From assembly GCA_029858845.1 (NCBI GenBank), contig JAOUEG010000017.1, forward strand, positions 1 to 15,582: 15,582 bases of DNA. Direction: 5' to 3'. The translations under genes were made by a program, and so were the position numbers. The notes beneath the pieces are model-generated. The model ran no database searches and had not been told where the DNA came from. It saw only the letters and a list, made by a program, of their open reading frames with translations. Below, piece after piece: positions 7,825 to 13,861 of the stretch (position 1 is the stretch's first letter; each line of letters begins with the position of its first letter). This DNA is from Chloroflexota bacterium. GTDB lineage: Bacteria > Chloroflexota > Limnocylindria > Limnocylindrales > CSP1-4.

Positions 7825-8397
7825 ATGGCTGGGCAGCGCGAGCGAGACCGGTACGGACGGCGCAGCTGGGGCGAGGCCCTATCTGAGATCCCGGGGTCGC
7901 TCCGGGCGCACCCGGGCGCGACCCTTGTCGCCAGCGCCCTGGTTGGGATGTGGGCGGTCTGGCTGCTCCTCCGGCCGACCTACGTGACCATCGAGCAGAT
8001 CGGCGCCGGTGACTGCCTGTACATCCGACCAGAGGTCGCGGCCCCGGCCAACCCGCTGGGCGAGACCCCGAGTGCCGGCGGGAACCCGAGGCGGGATGTC
8101 TCGGCATTCGCCGAGCTCGCCCCATGTCAGGGCACGCACAGCCACGAGATCCTGTGGGTCACGACCCTCGGCGATCCGGACGGTGTGCTCCCGCAGCCGA
8201 CCGACCTGACCGAGCAGCACGCGGCATGTCGGGACAGCCTGCTCGAACGGCTCGGCGGGGTGGAGGACGCCGCGCTGGAGGCATCGGTCCTTGTGCCGTC
8301 GGCGGCCGACTGGGATGCTGGCGCGCGGAGCGGCGCCTGCGCGGTCTTTCGCGTGGATCGCGGCTTGCTCGATCGGCCGGTGGGCGCCGGAACGTGA
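7825..8397 (+). CDS. Single-pass membrane protein with septum-formation-like outer domain
   Basis: The protein has 190 aa. A basic N-terminus (about 1-30) precedes one transmembrane helix (about 32-50, ATLVASALVGMWAVWLLL). The remaining 140 residues should lie outside the membrane. This part has IGAGDCL (59-65), PCQGTHSHEI (100-109), a Cys at 135 in HAACRDSL, and a late ADWDAGARSGAC segment ending at Cys172. GDC, C-x2-x-H-x-H-E and WxxGxR-x-x-C are the hallmarks I associate with the actinobacterial septum formation domain family, and the four cysteines could make two disulfides. The function of that domain is poorly defined. No strong ribosome binding site is seen; GGAG at 7805-7808 is 16 bases from the ATG. 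The gene follows the Hpt gene by 58 bases and may be the last gene of the operon. It ends 6 bases before the convergent GGDEF-EAL gene. The family call is from memory of motifs and is moderately sure. Confidence 0.7.
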   Translation: MAGQRERDRYGRRSWGEALSEIPGSLRAHPGATLVASALVGMWAVWLLLRPTYVTIEQIGAGDCLYIRPEVAAPANPLGETPSAGGNPRRDVSAFAELAPCQGTHSHEILWVTTLGDPDGVLPQPTDLTEQHAACRDSLLERLGGVEDAALEASVLVPSAADWDAGARSGACAVFRVDRGLLDRPVGAGT

Positions 8398-8403
8398 TCG
8401 GGT

Positions 8404-10041
8404 TCAGGCAGCCGCGTGGGTCGGCGCCACGGTCTCGGTGGCGGCCATCATGGCGAACAGGTCGGCCGGCTCGTCGACGAGCTCGACGCCCGGTCGGCCC
8501 AGCAGGTAGCCCTGCCCGGAGTCGAAGCGAAGCTCGAGCACGGCTTCGAGCAGGTCCGGCGTTTCGATGCCCTCGGCCACGATCTTCCGGCCACGCTCGG
8601 TGGCGACCGCGCCGAGCGCTCGCAGGACGGCCTCCGAGGATTCGTGGCGGGCCCCGGCTCGAACGAGCGACAGGTCCACCTTCATGATGTCGAACTCCAC
8701 TTCGCTCAGGAGTCGGAGGCCGGCATTGCCGGCTCCGACGTCATCGATCGCGATCCGTACCCCGTGGCGGCGGAGGGTCGCCACTGCGGCCTGAAGCTTG
8801 CTCAGATCCTCGACGGCCTCCCGTTCCGTGAGCTCGACCACGAGCTGGCTCGGCGAGATGCTGTGCCGACGGGCCAGGGCGACGATCTCCAGGGCGCTGA
8901 ATGCATCGGATTCCATCGTCCGGGGCGACAGGTTGATGGCGATGTAGGCCTCGGGACCGATCCGGCCGGCACCCGCCAGGACCGTCTTGGCACAGACGAT
9001 GTCCAGTTCGATGGTGCGGCGTGTCGCCTCGGCGGCGACGAACAGGCTCGTCGGGTCCGGAAACCCTGCGTCCGGTGACAGCCGCACGAGACCCTCGTAA
9101 CCCACGACGGCACCGGTGCGAAGCGAGAAGATCGGCTGGTAGACGGCCCGCACCAGGCCGCCCTCGGCAACCCGCTCGACGGCGCTCGTCAGCTCGGCCA
9201 GGGAGCGCGAGTCCTCGGCGATGCCGTGAAGCCTCGGGTCGAAGCGCTCCACGGTCGTGCGGCCATGGCGCTTGCCGGCGTAGAGGGCCGCATCGGCATG
9301 GAGGATCATCTGTTGCCGGCCAGAGCTGAACTCGGGGTACGCGGTGGATCCGACGGTGATCGAGAAGGCCCCGTGCGAACCGTGATTCCCGCTCAGGGCC
9401 GCGGCCAGGAGGTGATGGGCGACCGCCTCGGCACCGTCGAGATCGCAACCCGGGAGCAACAGCGCGAACTCGTCGCCGCCGACGCGGAACGCCCGATCGG
9501 AACGGCGCAGGTTGGCGCGCATGATCTGGGCGACGGCGCGGAGGACCTCGTCCCCGGCCATGTGCCCGTGGCGATCATTCGTCTGCTTGAGGTCGTCGAC
9601 ATCGATCATCAGGAGCGCCACCGGCGTCTTGTCCTCGCGCGCGATGGCCAGCTCATCATCGAGAGCCTCCTGGAACGCCCGGTGATTCCCGAGGCCCGTG
9701 AGCCCATCGAGGAGCGAGTCGAGGCGGGCTCGGTCGTACGCGTGCTGCAGGCCCGATCGGTCGACTTCGAGGGAGCGGACGTGGCGAGACATGCGGCGCA
9801 CGGTGAACAGCAGGAGGAGGCCGAGCATGAGGGCTGCGACGGCCATACCGACGCCCAGCGCAACCGTGGCTGCGGCGACCAGCGGGTCACTGGAACTGCC
9901 CGCCAGCGCCCACACGGTCACCATCAGCGCGACGGCGATGACGTACAGGAGCACGTAGCCCCGGACCGCCAATCGCCGGATCGCCTGCGGCGAGGACGCA
10001 CTCGAATCGCGTCGTTGACTGCTCGACATCAGTGGGATCAT
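8404..10041 (-). CDS. Membrane-bound dual GGDEF-EAL c-di-GMP enzyme
   Basis: The protein has 545 aa from ATG 10041; ATG 10029 (four codons later) is an equally possible start. AGAGG lies 1 base before the former and 13 before the latter. Two transmembrane helices (about 26-48 and 52-80) form a minimal membrane anchor with almost no outer loop, followed by a linker helix. The GGDEF domain (about 105-265) has intact GGDEF at 188-192 and an RxxD product-inhibition site (R179-D182) five residues before it. The EAL domain (about 285-520) begins YQPIF and has EGL (316-318) in place of EAL. It keeps the catalytic set N370, E403, D433, D434, K454, E490 and Q510. Both synthesis and breakdown of c-di-GMP are therefore plausible, with the direction probably switched by membrane or partner input. 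Loop 6 reads DDVGAGNAG rather than DDFGTGYSS. The gene converges on the preceding membrane-protein gene and lies downstream of the ankyrin gene on the same strand. Confidence 0.92.
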   Translation of the reverse strand: MIPLMSSSQRRDSSASSPQAIRRLAVRGYVLLYVIAVALMVTVWALAGSSSDPLVAAATVALGVGMAVAALMLGLLLLFTVRRMSRHVRSLEVDRSGLQHAYDRARLDSLLDGLTGLGNHRAFQEALDDELAIAREDKTPVALLMIDVDDLKQTNDRHGHMAGDEVLRAVAQIMRANLRRSDRAFRVGGDEFALLLPGCDLDGAEAVAHHLLAAALSGNHGSHGAFSITVGSTAYPEFSSGRQQMILHADAALYAGKRHGRTTVERFDPRLHGIAEDSRSLAELTSAVERVAEGGLVRAVYQPIFSLRTGAVVGYEGLVRLSPDAGFPDPTSLFVAAEATRRTIELDIVCAKTVLAGAGRIGPEAYIAINLSPRTMESDAFSALEIVALARRHSISPSQLVVELTEREAVEDLSKLQAAVATLRRHGVRIAIDDVGAGNAGLRLLSEVEFDIMKVDLSLVRAGARHESSEAVLRALGAVATERGRKIVAEGIETPDLLEAVLELRFDSGQGYLLGRPGVELVDEPADLFAMMAATETVAPTHAAA

Positions 10042-10079
10042 GCCTCTTCGGGTTCCCCGGTTCCGCGATATTCCACCAT

Positions 10080-10114
10080 CCGGGTGCCGCCCGAACCCGG
10101 TACGAAAGTACCGG
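10080..10114 (-). promoter_or_regulatory. Two mutually exclusive hairpins in the leader of the GGDEF-EAL gene
   Basis: Read on the minus strand, CCGGTAC-TTTC-GTACCGG (10114 to 10097) is a perfect 7-bp hairpin with a four-base loop. The last four bases of its 3' arm also begin CCGGGT, which pairs perfectly with ACCCGG (10100 to 10080, 9-base loop). The two stems share positions 10097-10100, so only one can form fully at a time. The element begins about 25 bases after the ankyrin stop and ends about 40 bases before the GGDEF-EAL start. It has no U-run and does not match the c-di-GMP riboswitch cores I know. It may be a leader switch, a protein-binding inverted repeat or a stabilising structure. 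On the plus strand the first hairpin has a GAAA loop. Confidence 0.45.
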
Positions 10115-10138
10115 CCTCCGTTGTGCGGTCTGGGTGGG

Positions 10139-10831
10139 TCAGGCGGTTGCGGTCCCCGTGCCCCCCCGATCGCTCGCGACCGCGCGGAGCCGGACGGCCA
10201 GGTCTGCGTGCCCCGCGGCCTCGGCGAGATCGATCGGGGTGCGGCCATCATCGGCGCGCACGGACGGATCAGCTCCCGCGGAGAGGAACAACTCGGTCAT
10301 CTCCACGTCCCCTTCCTGCGCCGCGAGGTGAAGGGGCGTGAGCCCGCCGTGCTCCGCCACGTCGACCTCGGCACCTGCGGCAAGAAGCATCCGACAGGCT
10401 TCCACATTGCGGCCTGCCGCGGCAGCGTGGAGCGGCCGGTTGGCGAGCGTGTTCCGTCCCCGGATGTCGACGGGCGCGCCGGCGTCGAGGAGCGTACGGA
10501 CGGCCTCGGACTTGCCGAAGAAGGCCGCCAGGTGCAGGGCCGTGAAGCCGTCCGCGCTGAAGGCAGTCACCCGACCCGGTCCCTGCTCCAGCCGATCGCG
10601 GAGGCGGTCCAGATGCCCGAGTGCGGCCGCGTCGAAGATGTCCATCTCGGGATCGGCGGCGAGCAGGGCGTCCAGCACCGGCCGATCATGACGGTACCGG
10701 GCCAGCAGCAGGGCGGAAACGCCGGCGCCATCGCGGGCCTCGGCCAGACCCGGATCCGCAGCCACGATCTCCGCGACGCGCGTCGGATCCCCGGCGATGA
10801 CCGCGGCGATGAGATCTGCGGCGTCGGGCAT
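10139..10831 (-). CDS. Ankyrin-repeat protein
   Basis: The protein has 230 aa, is soluble and has no signal peptide. The N-terminal third (about 1-90) contains divergent helical repeats (DLIAAVIAGDPTRVAEIVAAD and LDALLAADPEMDIFDAAALG). These are followed by clear ankyrin repeats at about 94-126 (GFTALHLAAFFGKSEAVRTL), 130-160 (RPLHAAAAGRNVEACRML) and 161-193 (GLTPLHLAAQEGDVEMTELF), and a C-terminal cap at about 195-217 (GRTPIDLAEAAGHADLA). Such proteins bind partner proteins; no enzyme domain is present. I chose ATG 10831 because the longer frame upstream has no repeat-like sequence. There is no Shine-Dalgarno sequence, but TACCCT ends six bases before the ATG, which fits a leaderless mRNA. 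It is upstream of the GGDEF-EAL gene on the same strand, so a regulatory link is possible but unproven. Confidence 0.88.
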   Translation of the reverse strand: MPDAADLIAAVIAGDPTRVAEIVAADPGLAEARDGAGVSALLLARYRHDRPVLDALLAADPEMDIFDAAALGHLDRLRDRLEQGPGRVTAFSADGFTALHLAAFFGKSEAVRTLLDAGAPVDIRGRNTLANRPLHAAAAGRNVEACRMLLAAGAEVDVAEHGGLTPLHLAAQEGDVEMTELFLSAGADPSVRADDGRTPIDLAEAAGHADLAVRLRAVASDRGGTGTATA

Positions 10832-10837
10832 GGCCAG

Positions 10838-10843
10838 AGGGTA
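10838..10843 (-). promoter_or_regulatory. Candidate -10 for a leaderless ankyrin-gene transcript
   Basis: On the minus strand TACCCT (10843 to 10838) fits TAnnnT and lies exactly six bases before the A of the ankyrin ATG at 10831. That is the distance expected when transcription starts at the start codon. The absence of any Shine-Dalgarno sequence before this ATG agrees with leaderless translation. No clear -35 is visible. Confidence 0.35.
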
Positions 10844-10865
10844 CAACCGACACTCGGCGCGCGCG

Positions 10866-10871
10866 TACGAT
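10866..10871 (+). promoter_or_regulatory. Candidate -10 for the SDR-glucokinase gene pair
   Basis: TACGAT matches the TAnnnT -10 consensus in the 128-base gap between the divergent ankyrin and SDR genes. Transcription from it would begin near 10878 and give a leader of about 80 bases before the SDR ATG at 10960. No -35 match is seen. It sits only about 22 bases from the candidate -10 for the opposite strand, so the two promoters would face away from each other in one compact region. Confidence 0.3.
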
Positions 10872-10959
10872 GCGCACATGCCTGGGTGCCAGCCGGGCCA
10901 TCGTCCGGGCCGCCACGACGGGATCGCGGCCACCACGACCTGAGAGGAACCATATCCAG

Positions 10960-11727
10960 ATGCGACTCGCCGAGAAGGTCACCATCATCACGGGCGCGGG
11001 CGGTGGGATGGGCCGCGTAGCCGCGCAGATGTTCGCGGCCGAGGGAGCCAAGGTCGTCGTCGCCGAATATGACCGGGGCGCCGGCCTGGAAACGGTCGAC
11101 CTCGTCCGCGCCGCCGGGGGCGAAGCCTCCTTCGTGCAGGCTGACGTGGCGAGCGAGGCGAGCGCGAGGGCGATGGTGGACCATGCCGTCACGACCTATG
11201 GCCGGCTGGACTGTCTGTACAACAACGCCGGCGTGATGCCCGAGGCGGACCACTCGGTCACCGACACCGACGTCGCGACCTGGGACCAGGTGATGGCCGT
11301 CAACGTGCGAGGGGTGTTCCTGGGCTGCAAGTACGCCATCCCGGCCATGGCCGCTACGGGCGGCGGCTCGATCATCAACATCGCCAGCTTCGTGGCGATC
11401 CTGGGCTGCTCGGTCCCACAGGATGCCTACACGGCCTCCAAGGGCGCCGTGCTGAGCCTCACTCGCAGCCTCGCCGTTCAATTCGGGCCCCAGGGGATCC
11501 GGACCAACGCCATCTGCCCGGGCCCGGTTGAGACACCGCTCCTGATGGATTGGCTGGTCAAGGACGAGGAGGCCAAGCGCATCCGACTCGCGCGCAACCC
11601 GACCGGCCGCTTCGGCAAGCCGGAGGAGATCGTCCACATGGCCGTCTATCTGGCATCGGACGAGTCGCGCTGGACCAACGGGGCCTCGCTCGTGGTCGAC
11701 GGCGGGATCACGGTCAACTACTTCTGA
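10960..11727 (+). CDS. Short-chain dehydrogenase/reductase (classical SDR)
   Basis: The protein has 255 aa, the usual length of a classical SDR. The cofactor motif TGAGGGMG (11-18) is followed by an acidic end of strand beta-2 (VVVAEYD, E36/D38), which favours NAD(H) over NADP(H). NNAG is at 88-91, catalytic N115 in AVNVRGVFLG, S143 in NIASF, and Y157/K161 in AYTASKGA. PGPVETP (187-193) and a C-terminal VVDGG (245-249) complete the fold. It is a soluble oxidoreductase acting on an alcohol or carbonyl; the substrate cannot be told from sequence. The start at ATG 10960 has AGAGGA at 10943-10948. The frame is open to an upstream ATG at 10870, but those 30 residues look unstructured and lack a binding site. 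The glucokinase gene follows closely. SDRs of this kind often occur beside GS-like ligases and aldehyde dehydrogenases, both found in this window. Confidence 0.93.
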   Translation: MRLAEKVTIITGAGGGMGRVAAQMFAAEGAKVVVAEYDRGAGLETVDLVRAAGGEASFVQADVASEASARAMVDHAVTTYGRLDCLYNNAGVMPEADHSVTDTDVATWDQVMAVNVRGVFLGCKYAIPAMAATGGGSIINIASFVAILGCSVPQDAYTASKGAVLSLTRSLAVQFGPQGIRTNAICPGPVETPLLMDWLVKDEEAKRIRLARNPTGRFGKPEEIVHMAVYLASDESRWTNGASLVVDGGITVNYF

Positions 11728-11752
11728 GGGACGAGCACATGACGGAACCGCC

Positions 11753-11760
11753 GGAGGTGA
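11753..11760 (+). promoter_or_regulatory. Perfect Shine-Dalgarno that sets the glucokinase start
   Basis: GGAGGTGA is an eight-base exact complement of the 16S rRNA 3' end and lies 8 bases before ATG 11769. The earlier in-frame ATG at 11739 also has GAGGGA at 11726-11731, but that match is weaker. The protein from 11769 starts directly at the first strand of the ROK fold, so 11769 is the better start. Confidence 0.65.
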
Positions 11761-11768
11761 GGACCGAC

Positions 11769-12686
11769 ATGCCCAACAGCAGGATCGCGATCGGCGTGGA
11801 CGTGGGTGGCAGCGGGGTCAAGGCCGCGGTCGTCGACGTCGAGTCGGGACGCCTGAGGTCCGAACGATTGCGCGTGCCGACCCCCAAACCGTCCACGCCG
11901 GAGCGCGTCAGCGCCTCGATCAGCCGGCTGGTCCGGCGACTGGCGAAGACATCCGGGATCTCGGACACCGCCCCGGTCGGCATCGGACTTCCAGGCGTCG
12001 CCATCGGAGGCCGGCTGGTGACGGCGGCCAACATCGATCCGGCCTGGGTCGATTATCCCGTCGCAACGGATCTGTCGAGGTCGCTTGGCCGGCAGGTGAG
12101 CATCGTCAACGACGCGGACGCCGCCGGGATCGCGGAGATGCGCTTCGGGATGGGCGCCGGCCGGCGCGGCGTGGTCATCTTCCTCACCCTCGGGACCGGC
12201 GTCGGATCGGGCGTGTTCGTCGATGGCACGCTCGTGCCGAACACCGAGTTCGGACAGATGGAGATCCGGGGTCGCGCCGCCGAGCGACGCTCCGCGGCCG
12301 CCGCGCGGACGCGCCGGAGCCTCTCCTGGAAGGCCTGGGCGATCGACCTCGACGAACATCTCGAACGCATCGAGGACCTCATGTGGCCGAACCTGATCAT
12401 CCTGGGCGGCGGCGTCAGCAAGAATGCGGACAAGTTCATCCCGCGCCTGAACCGCCGATCACCGGTGGTGGCGGCCGAGCTGCGAAACGACGCCGGCATC
12501 ATCGGCGCCGCGATCGTCGCTGCCGAGGGCCTGACCGAAGGTTCGACCACGCTGGTCGAGGTGCCGACCCTGGACGACCTGCTGCCCCGGCCGGCACCCC
12601 TTGCCGAGGACGAGCAGACGGATGCAGCGGCCGTCGGGGCCGGCCCGGCAACCGCTTCCCGGGACGAGGCGGCGTCCGCCGACTGA
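11769..12686 (+). CDS. ppgK: ROK-family polyphosphate glucokinase
   Basis: The protein has 305 aa from ATG 11769. The phosphate-binding start GVDVGGSGVKAAVVD (9-23) is followed by GIGLPGV (71-77), TAANID (85-90), NDADAAG (114-120, catalytic Asp115), FLTLGTGVGSG (138-148), LVPNTEFGQMEI (155-166) and the ADP-side GGGVSKNADKF (213-223). NTEFG, LSW..WA and GGGVS.KADK are the signature of actinobacterial and Chloroflexota polyphosphate/ATP glucokinases, which make glucose-6-phosphate from glucose using polyphosphate or ATP. One oddity is that the usual EFGH motif reads EFGQ (His to Gln at 163) while Glu160 is kept. Another is an extra Ala/Glu/Asp-rich tail after residue about 252, which the core enzyme does not need. 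It probably shares a transcript with the SDR gene. Family is very likely; polyphosphate use is inferred from subfamily. Confidence 0.85.
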   Translation: MPNSRIAIGVDVGGSGVKAAVVDVESGRLRSERLRVPTPKPSTPERVSASISRLVRRLAKTSGISDTAPVGIGLPGVAIGGRLVTAANIDPAWVDYPVATDLSRSLGRQVSIVNDADAAGIAEMRFGMGAGRRGVVIFLTLGTGVGSGVFVDGTLVPNTEFGQMEIRGRAAERRSAAAARTRRSLSWKAWAIDLDEHLERIEDLMWPNLIILGGGVSKNADKFIPRLNRRSPVVAAELRNDAGIIGAAIVAAEGLTEGSTTLVEVPTLDDLLPRPAPLAEDEQTDAAAVGAGPATASRDEAASAD

Positions 12687-12725
12687 CGCGGGCAGCTGGA
12701 CGGTCGGGCGATCGGGCAGGCGACG

Positions 12726-13814
12726 TCAGACGCGGGCGCGGAGCTCCCGGAGCGTTTCCGCCGTGCCGGACACGATCAGTCCGTCGCCGACCGCGAGCGT
12801 TCGCTCCGGCGGCGGGTTCGGCTCATAGTCGCGCTCACCGCGGACGATGGCGAGAGCGAAGATCCCGTCGTCTCGCAGCGCCCCGACCGTGCGGCCCACC
12901 AGTGGTCCCGTCGCAGCCACCTCGACCTCCTCGATGGAGAACGCCAGCTCGCCGTGCGACAGCGCGGTGTCGATGAAATCGGCCACGCGTGGCCGGATCG
13001 CGAGTTCGGCGATCTGGCGGCCCGCCCGCGAATACGGCGACACGACGCGATTCGCCCCCGCCTGCTGAAGCTTGGCCCCGGCGCCATCCTCATTGGCCCG
13101 CGCCACGATGAACAGGTCCGGGGAGAAGGCCCGGGCGGAGAGCGTGACGTACACGTTCAGGGCATCCGAGTCGATCGTCGTGATCAACCCGCGCGCGTGC
13201 TCGACGCCGGCCTCACGCAGGACTTCGTCACGGGTGGCATCACCGTCGACGACCAAGTGGCCGTCCGCCGCGGCGCGCTCCAGTGATGCCGGGTTCACGT
13301 CCACCACGACGAACCGCTGGCCGGCATGGTTCAACTCCCTCGCCACGGTCGAGCCGACCCGGCCATAGCCGCACACGATGATGTGGCCCCGCAGGCCGGC
13401 GACGTTCTCCGCCATCCTCCTCGCCTCCCTCTTGCCGCTGACCACCTCGGACAGGATCGCCTCCGCGACGATCCCGACCGATCCGAATATGACGCCGACC
13501 CCGGCGACCGAGACCGCCATGGTCCATGCGCGGCCCAGGCCGTCGAGGTCGCGGACCTCCTTGTAGCCGACCGTCGTCAACGTGATGACCGTCATGTAGA
13601 CCGCATCACCGACCGGCCAGCCGAGCGCCAGGTAGCCCACCGCCCCGACCGCAGCGATGGCGAGCACCGTGGCGACCCAGAGCCGCATGTGGCGACCACG
13701 CAGGGCATCGAGCAGGCCTGTCACGGGGCGGAGCGTAGGGCATCCGGACGCCCGCAGTGCGGTCCCGACGAGCGCCGTCAGCCGGGACGCCGCGATCCGC
13801 CTCGGGCGTATCAT
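12726..13814 (-). CDS. Two-TM potassium channel with RCK (TrkA-N/TrkA-C) domain
   Basis: The protein has 362 aa. After a basic N-terminus, TM1 (about 44-63), a pore helix (67-80), the filter TTVGYKE (80-86) and TM2 (about 95-120) form a MthK/Kch-like pore. A Rossmann RCK domain follows (HIIVCGYGRVG, 144-154, with an acidic D172 at the end of the second strand), then a TrkA-C domain (about 277-362). Such proteins are ligand-gated K+ channels of the inner membrane whose RCK rings bind NAD(H), nucleotides or Ca2+. The filter has Lys-Glu where the canonical TVGYGD has Gly-Asp. I chose ATG 13814 because GAGGTGATC precedes it. An alternative GTG at 13724 would remove 30 residues without touching TM1; it has TACGCT seven bases upstream, as in a leaderless start. 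The gene is divergent from the aldehyde dehydrogenase and converges on the glucokinase gene. Confidence 0.9.
   Translation of the reverse strand: MIRPRRIAASRLTALVGTALRASGCPTLRPVTGLLDALRGRHMRLWVATVLAIAAVGAVGYLALGWPVGDAVYMTVITLTTVGYKEVRDLDGLGRAWTMAVSVAGVGVIFGSVGIVAEAILSEVVSGKREARRMAENVAGLRGHIIVCGYGRVGSTVARELNHAGQRFVVVDVNPASLERAAADGHLVVDGDATRDEVLREAGVEHARGLITTIDSDALNVYVTLSARAFSPDLFIVARANEDGAGAKLQQAGANRVVSPYSRAGRQIAELAIRPRVADFIDTALSHGELAFSIEEVEVAATGPLVGRTVGALRDDGIFALAIVRGERDYEPNPPPERTLAVGDGLIVSGTAETLRELRARV
13809..13814 (+). promoter_or_regulatory. Candidate -10 for the aldehyde dehydrogenase gene
   Basis: TATCAT fits TAnnnT and would give a leader of about 40 bases before the ALDH ATG at 13862. 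It overlaps the start codon of the divergent channel gene, so the ALDH transcript would start just inside the region that encodes the channel's ribosome binding site on the other strand. No -35 match is visible. Confidence 0.25.
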
Positions 13815-13815
13815 C

Positions 13816-13824
13816 GATCACCTC
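13816..13824 (-). promoter_or_regulatory. Nine-base Shine-Dalgarno for the potassium channel gene
   Basis: On the minus strand GAGGTGATC is an exact nine-base match to the anti-Shine-Dalgarno end of 16S rRNA (5'-GATCACCTC). It is one base before ATG 13814, which puts GAGG six bases from the start codon. It supports this start over the shorter GTG at 13724. Confidence 0.55.
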
Positions 13825-13861
13825 AGTCACCCCGTCCGATCCACCACCCGAGGTCCGCCCG

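Noticed and set aside
7770..8394. Direct repeat GGGCGCCGGAACG at 7770-7782 and 8382-8394 flanking the septum-formation-like gene
   Set aside because: Thirteen bases of GC-rich sequence could repeat by chance. The second copy lies inside the coding end, and no integrase, transposase or other mobility sign is present.
10042..10138. c-di-GMP riboswitch before the GGDEF-EAL gene
   Set aside because: The GAAA-loop hairpin invited the comparison, but it is on the opposite strand to the gene and the conserved joining sequences of the class I aptamer are missing.
10042..10251. 70-residue N-terminal extension of the GGDEF-EAL frame
   Set aside because: It would overlap the end of the ankyrin gene. 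It consists of Pro/Arg/Gly-rich sequence unlike the hydrophobic protein that follows; ATG 10041 or 10029 fits better.
12687..12725. Terminator between the convergent glucokinase and channel genes
   Set aside because: No stable uninterrupted stem or U-run was found in the 39 bases.
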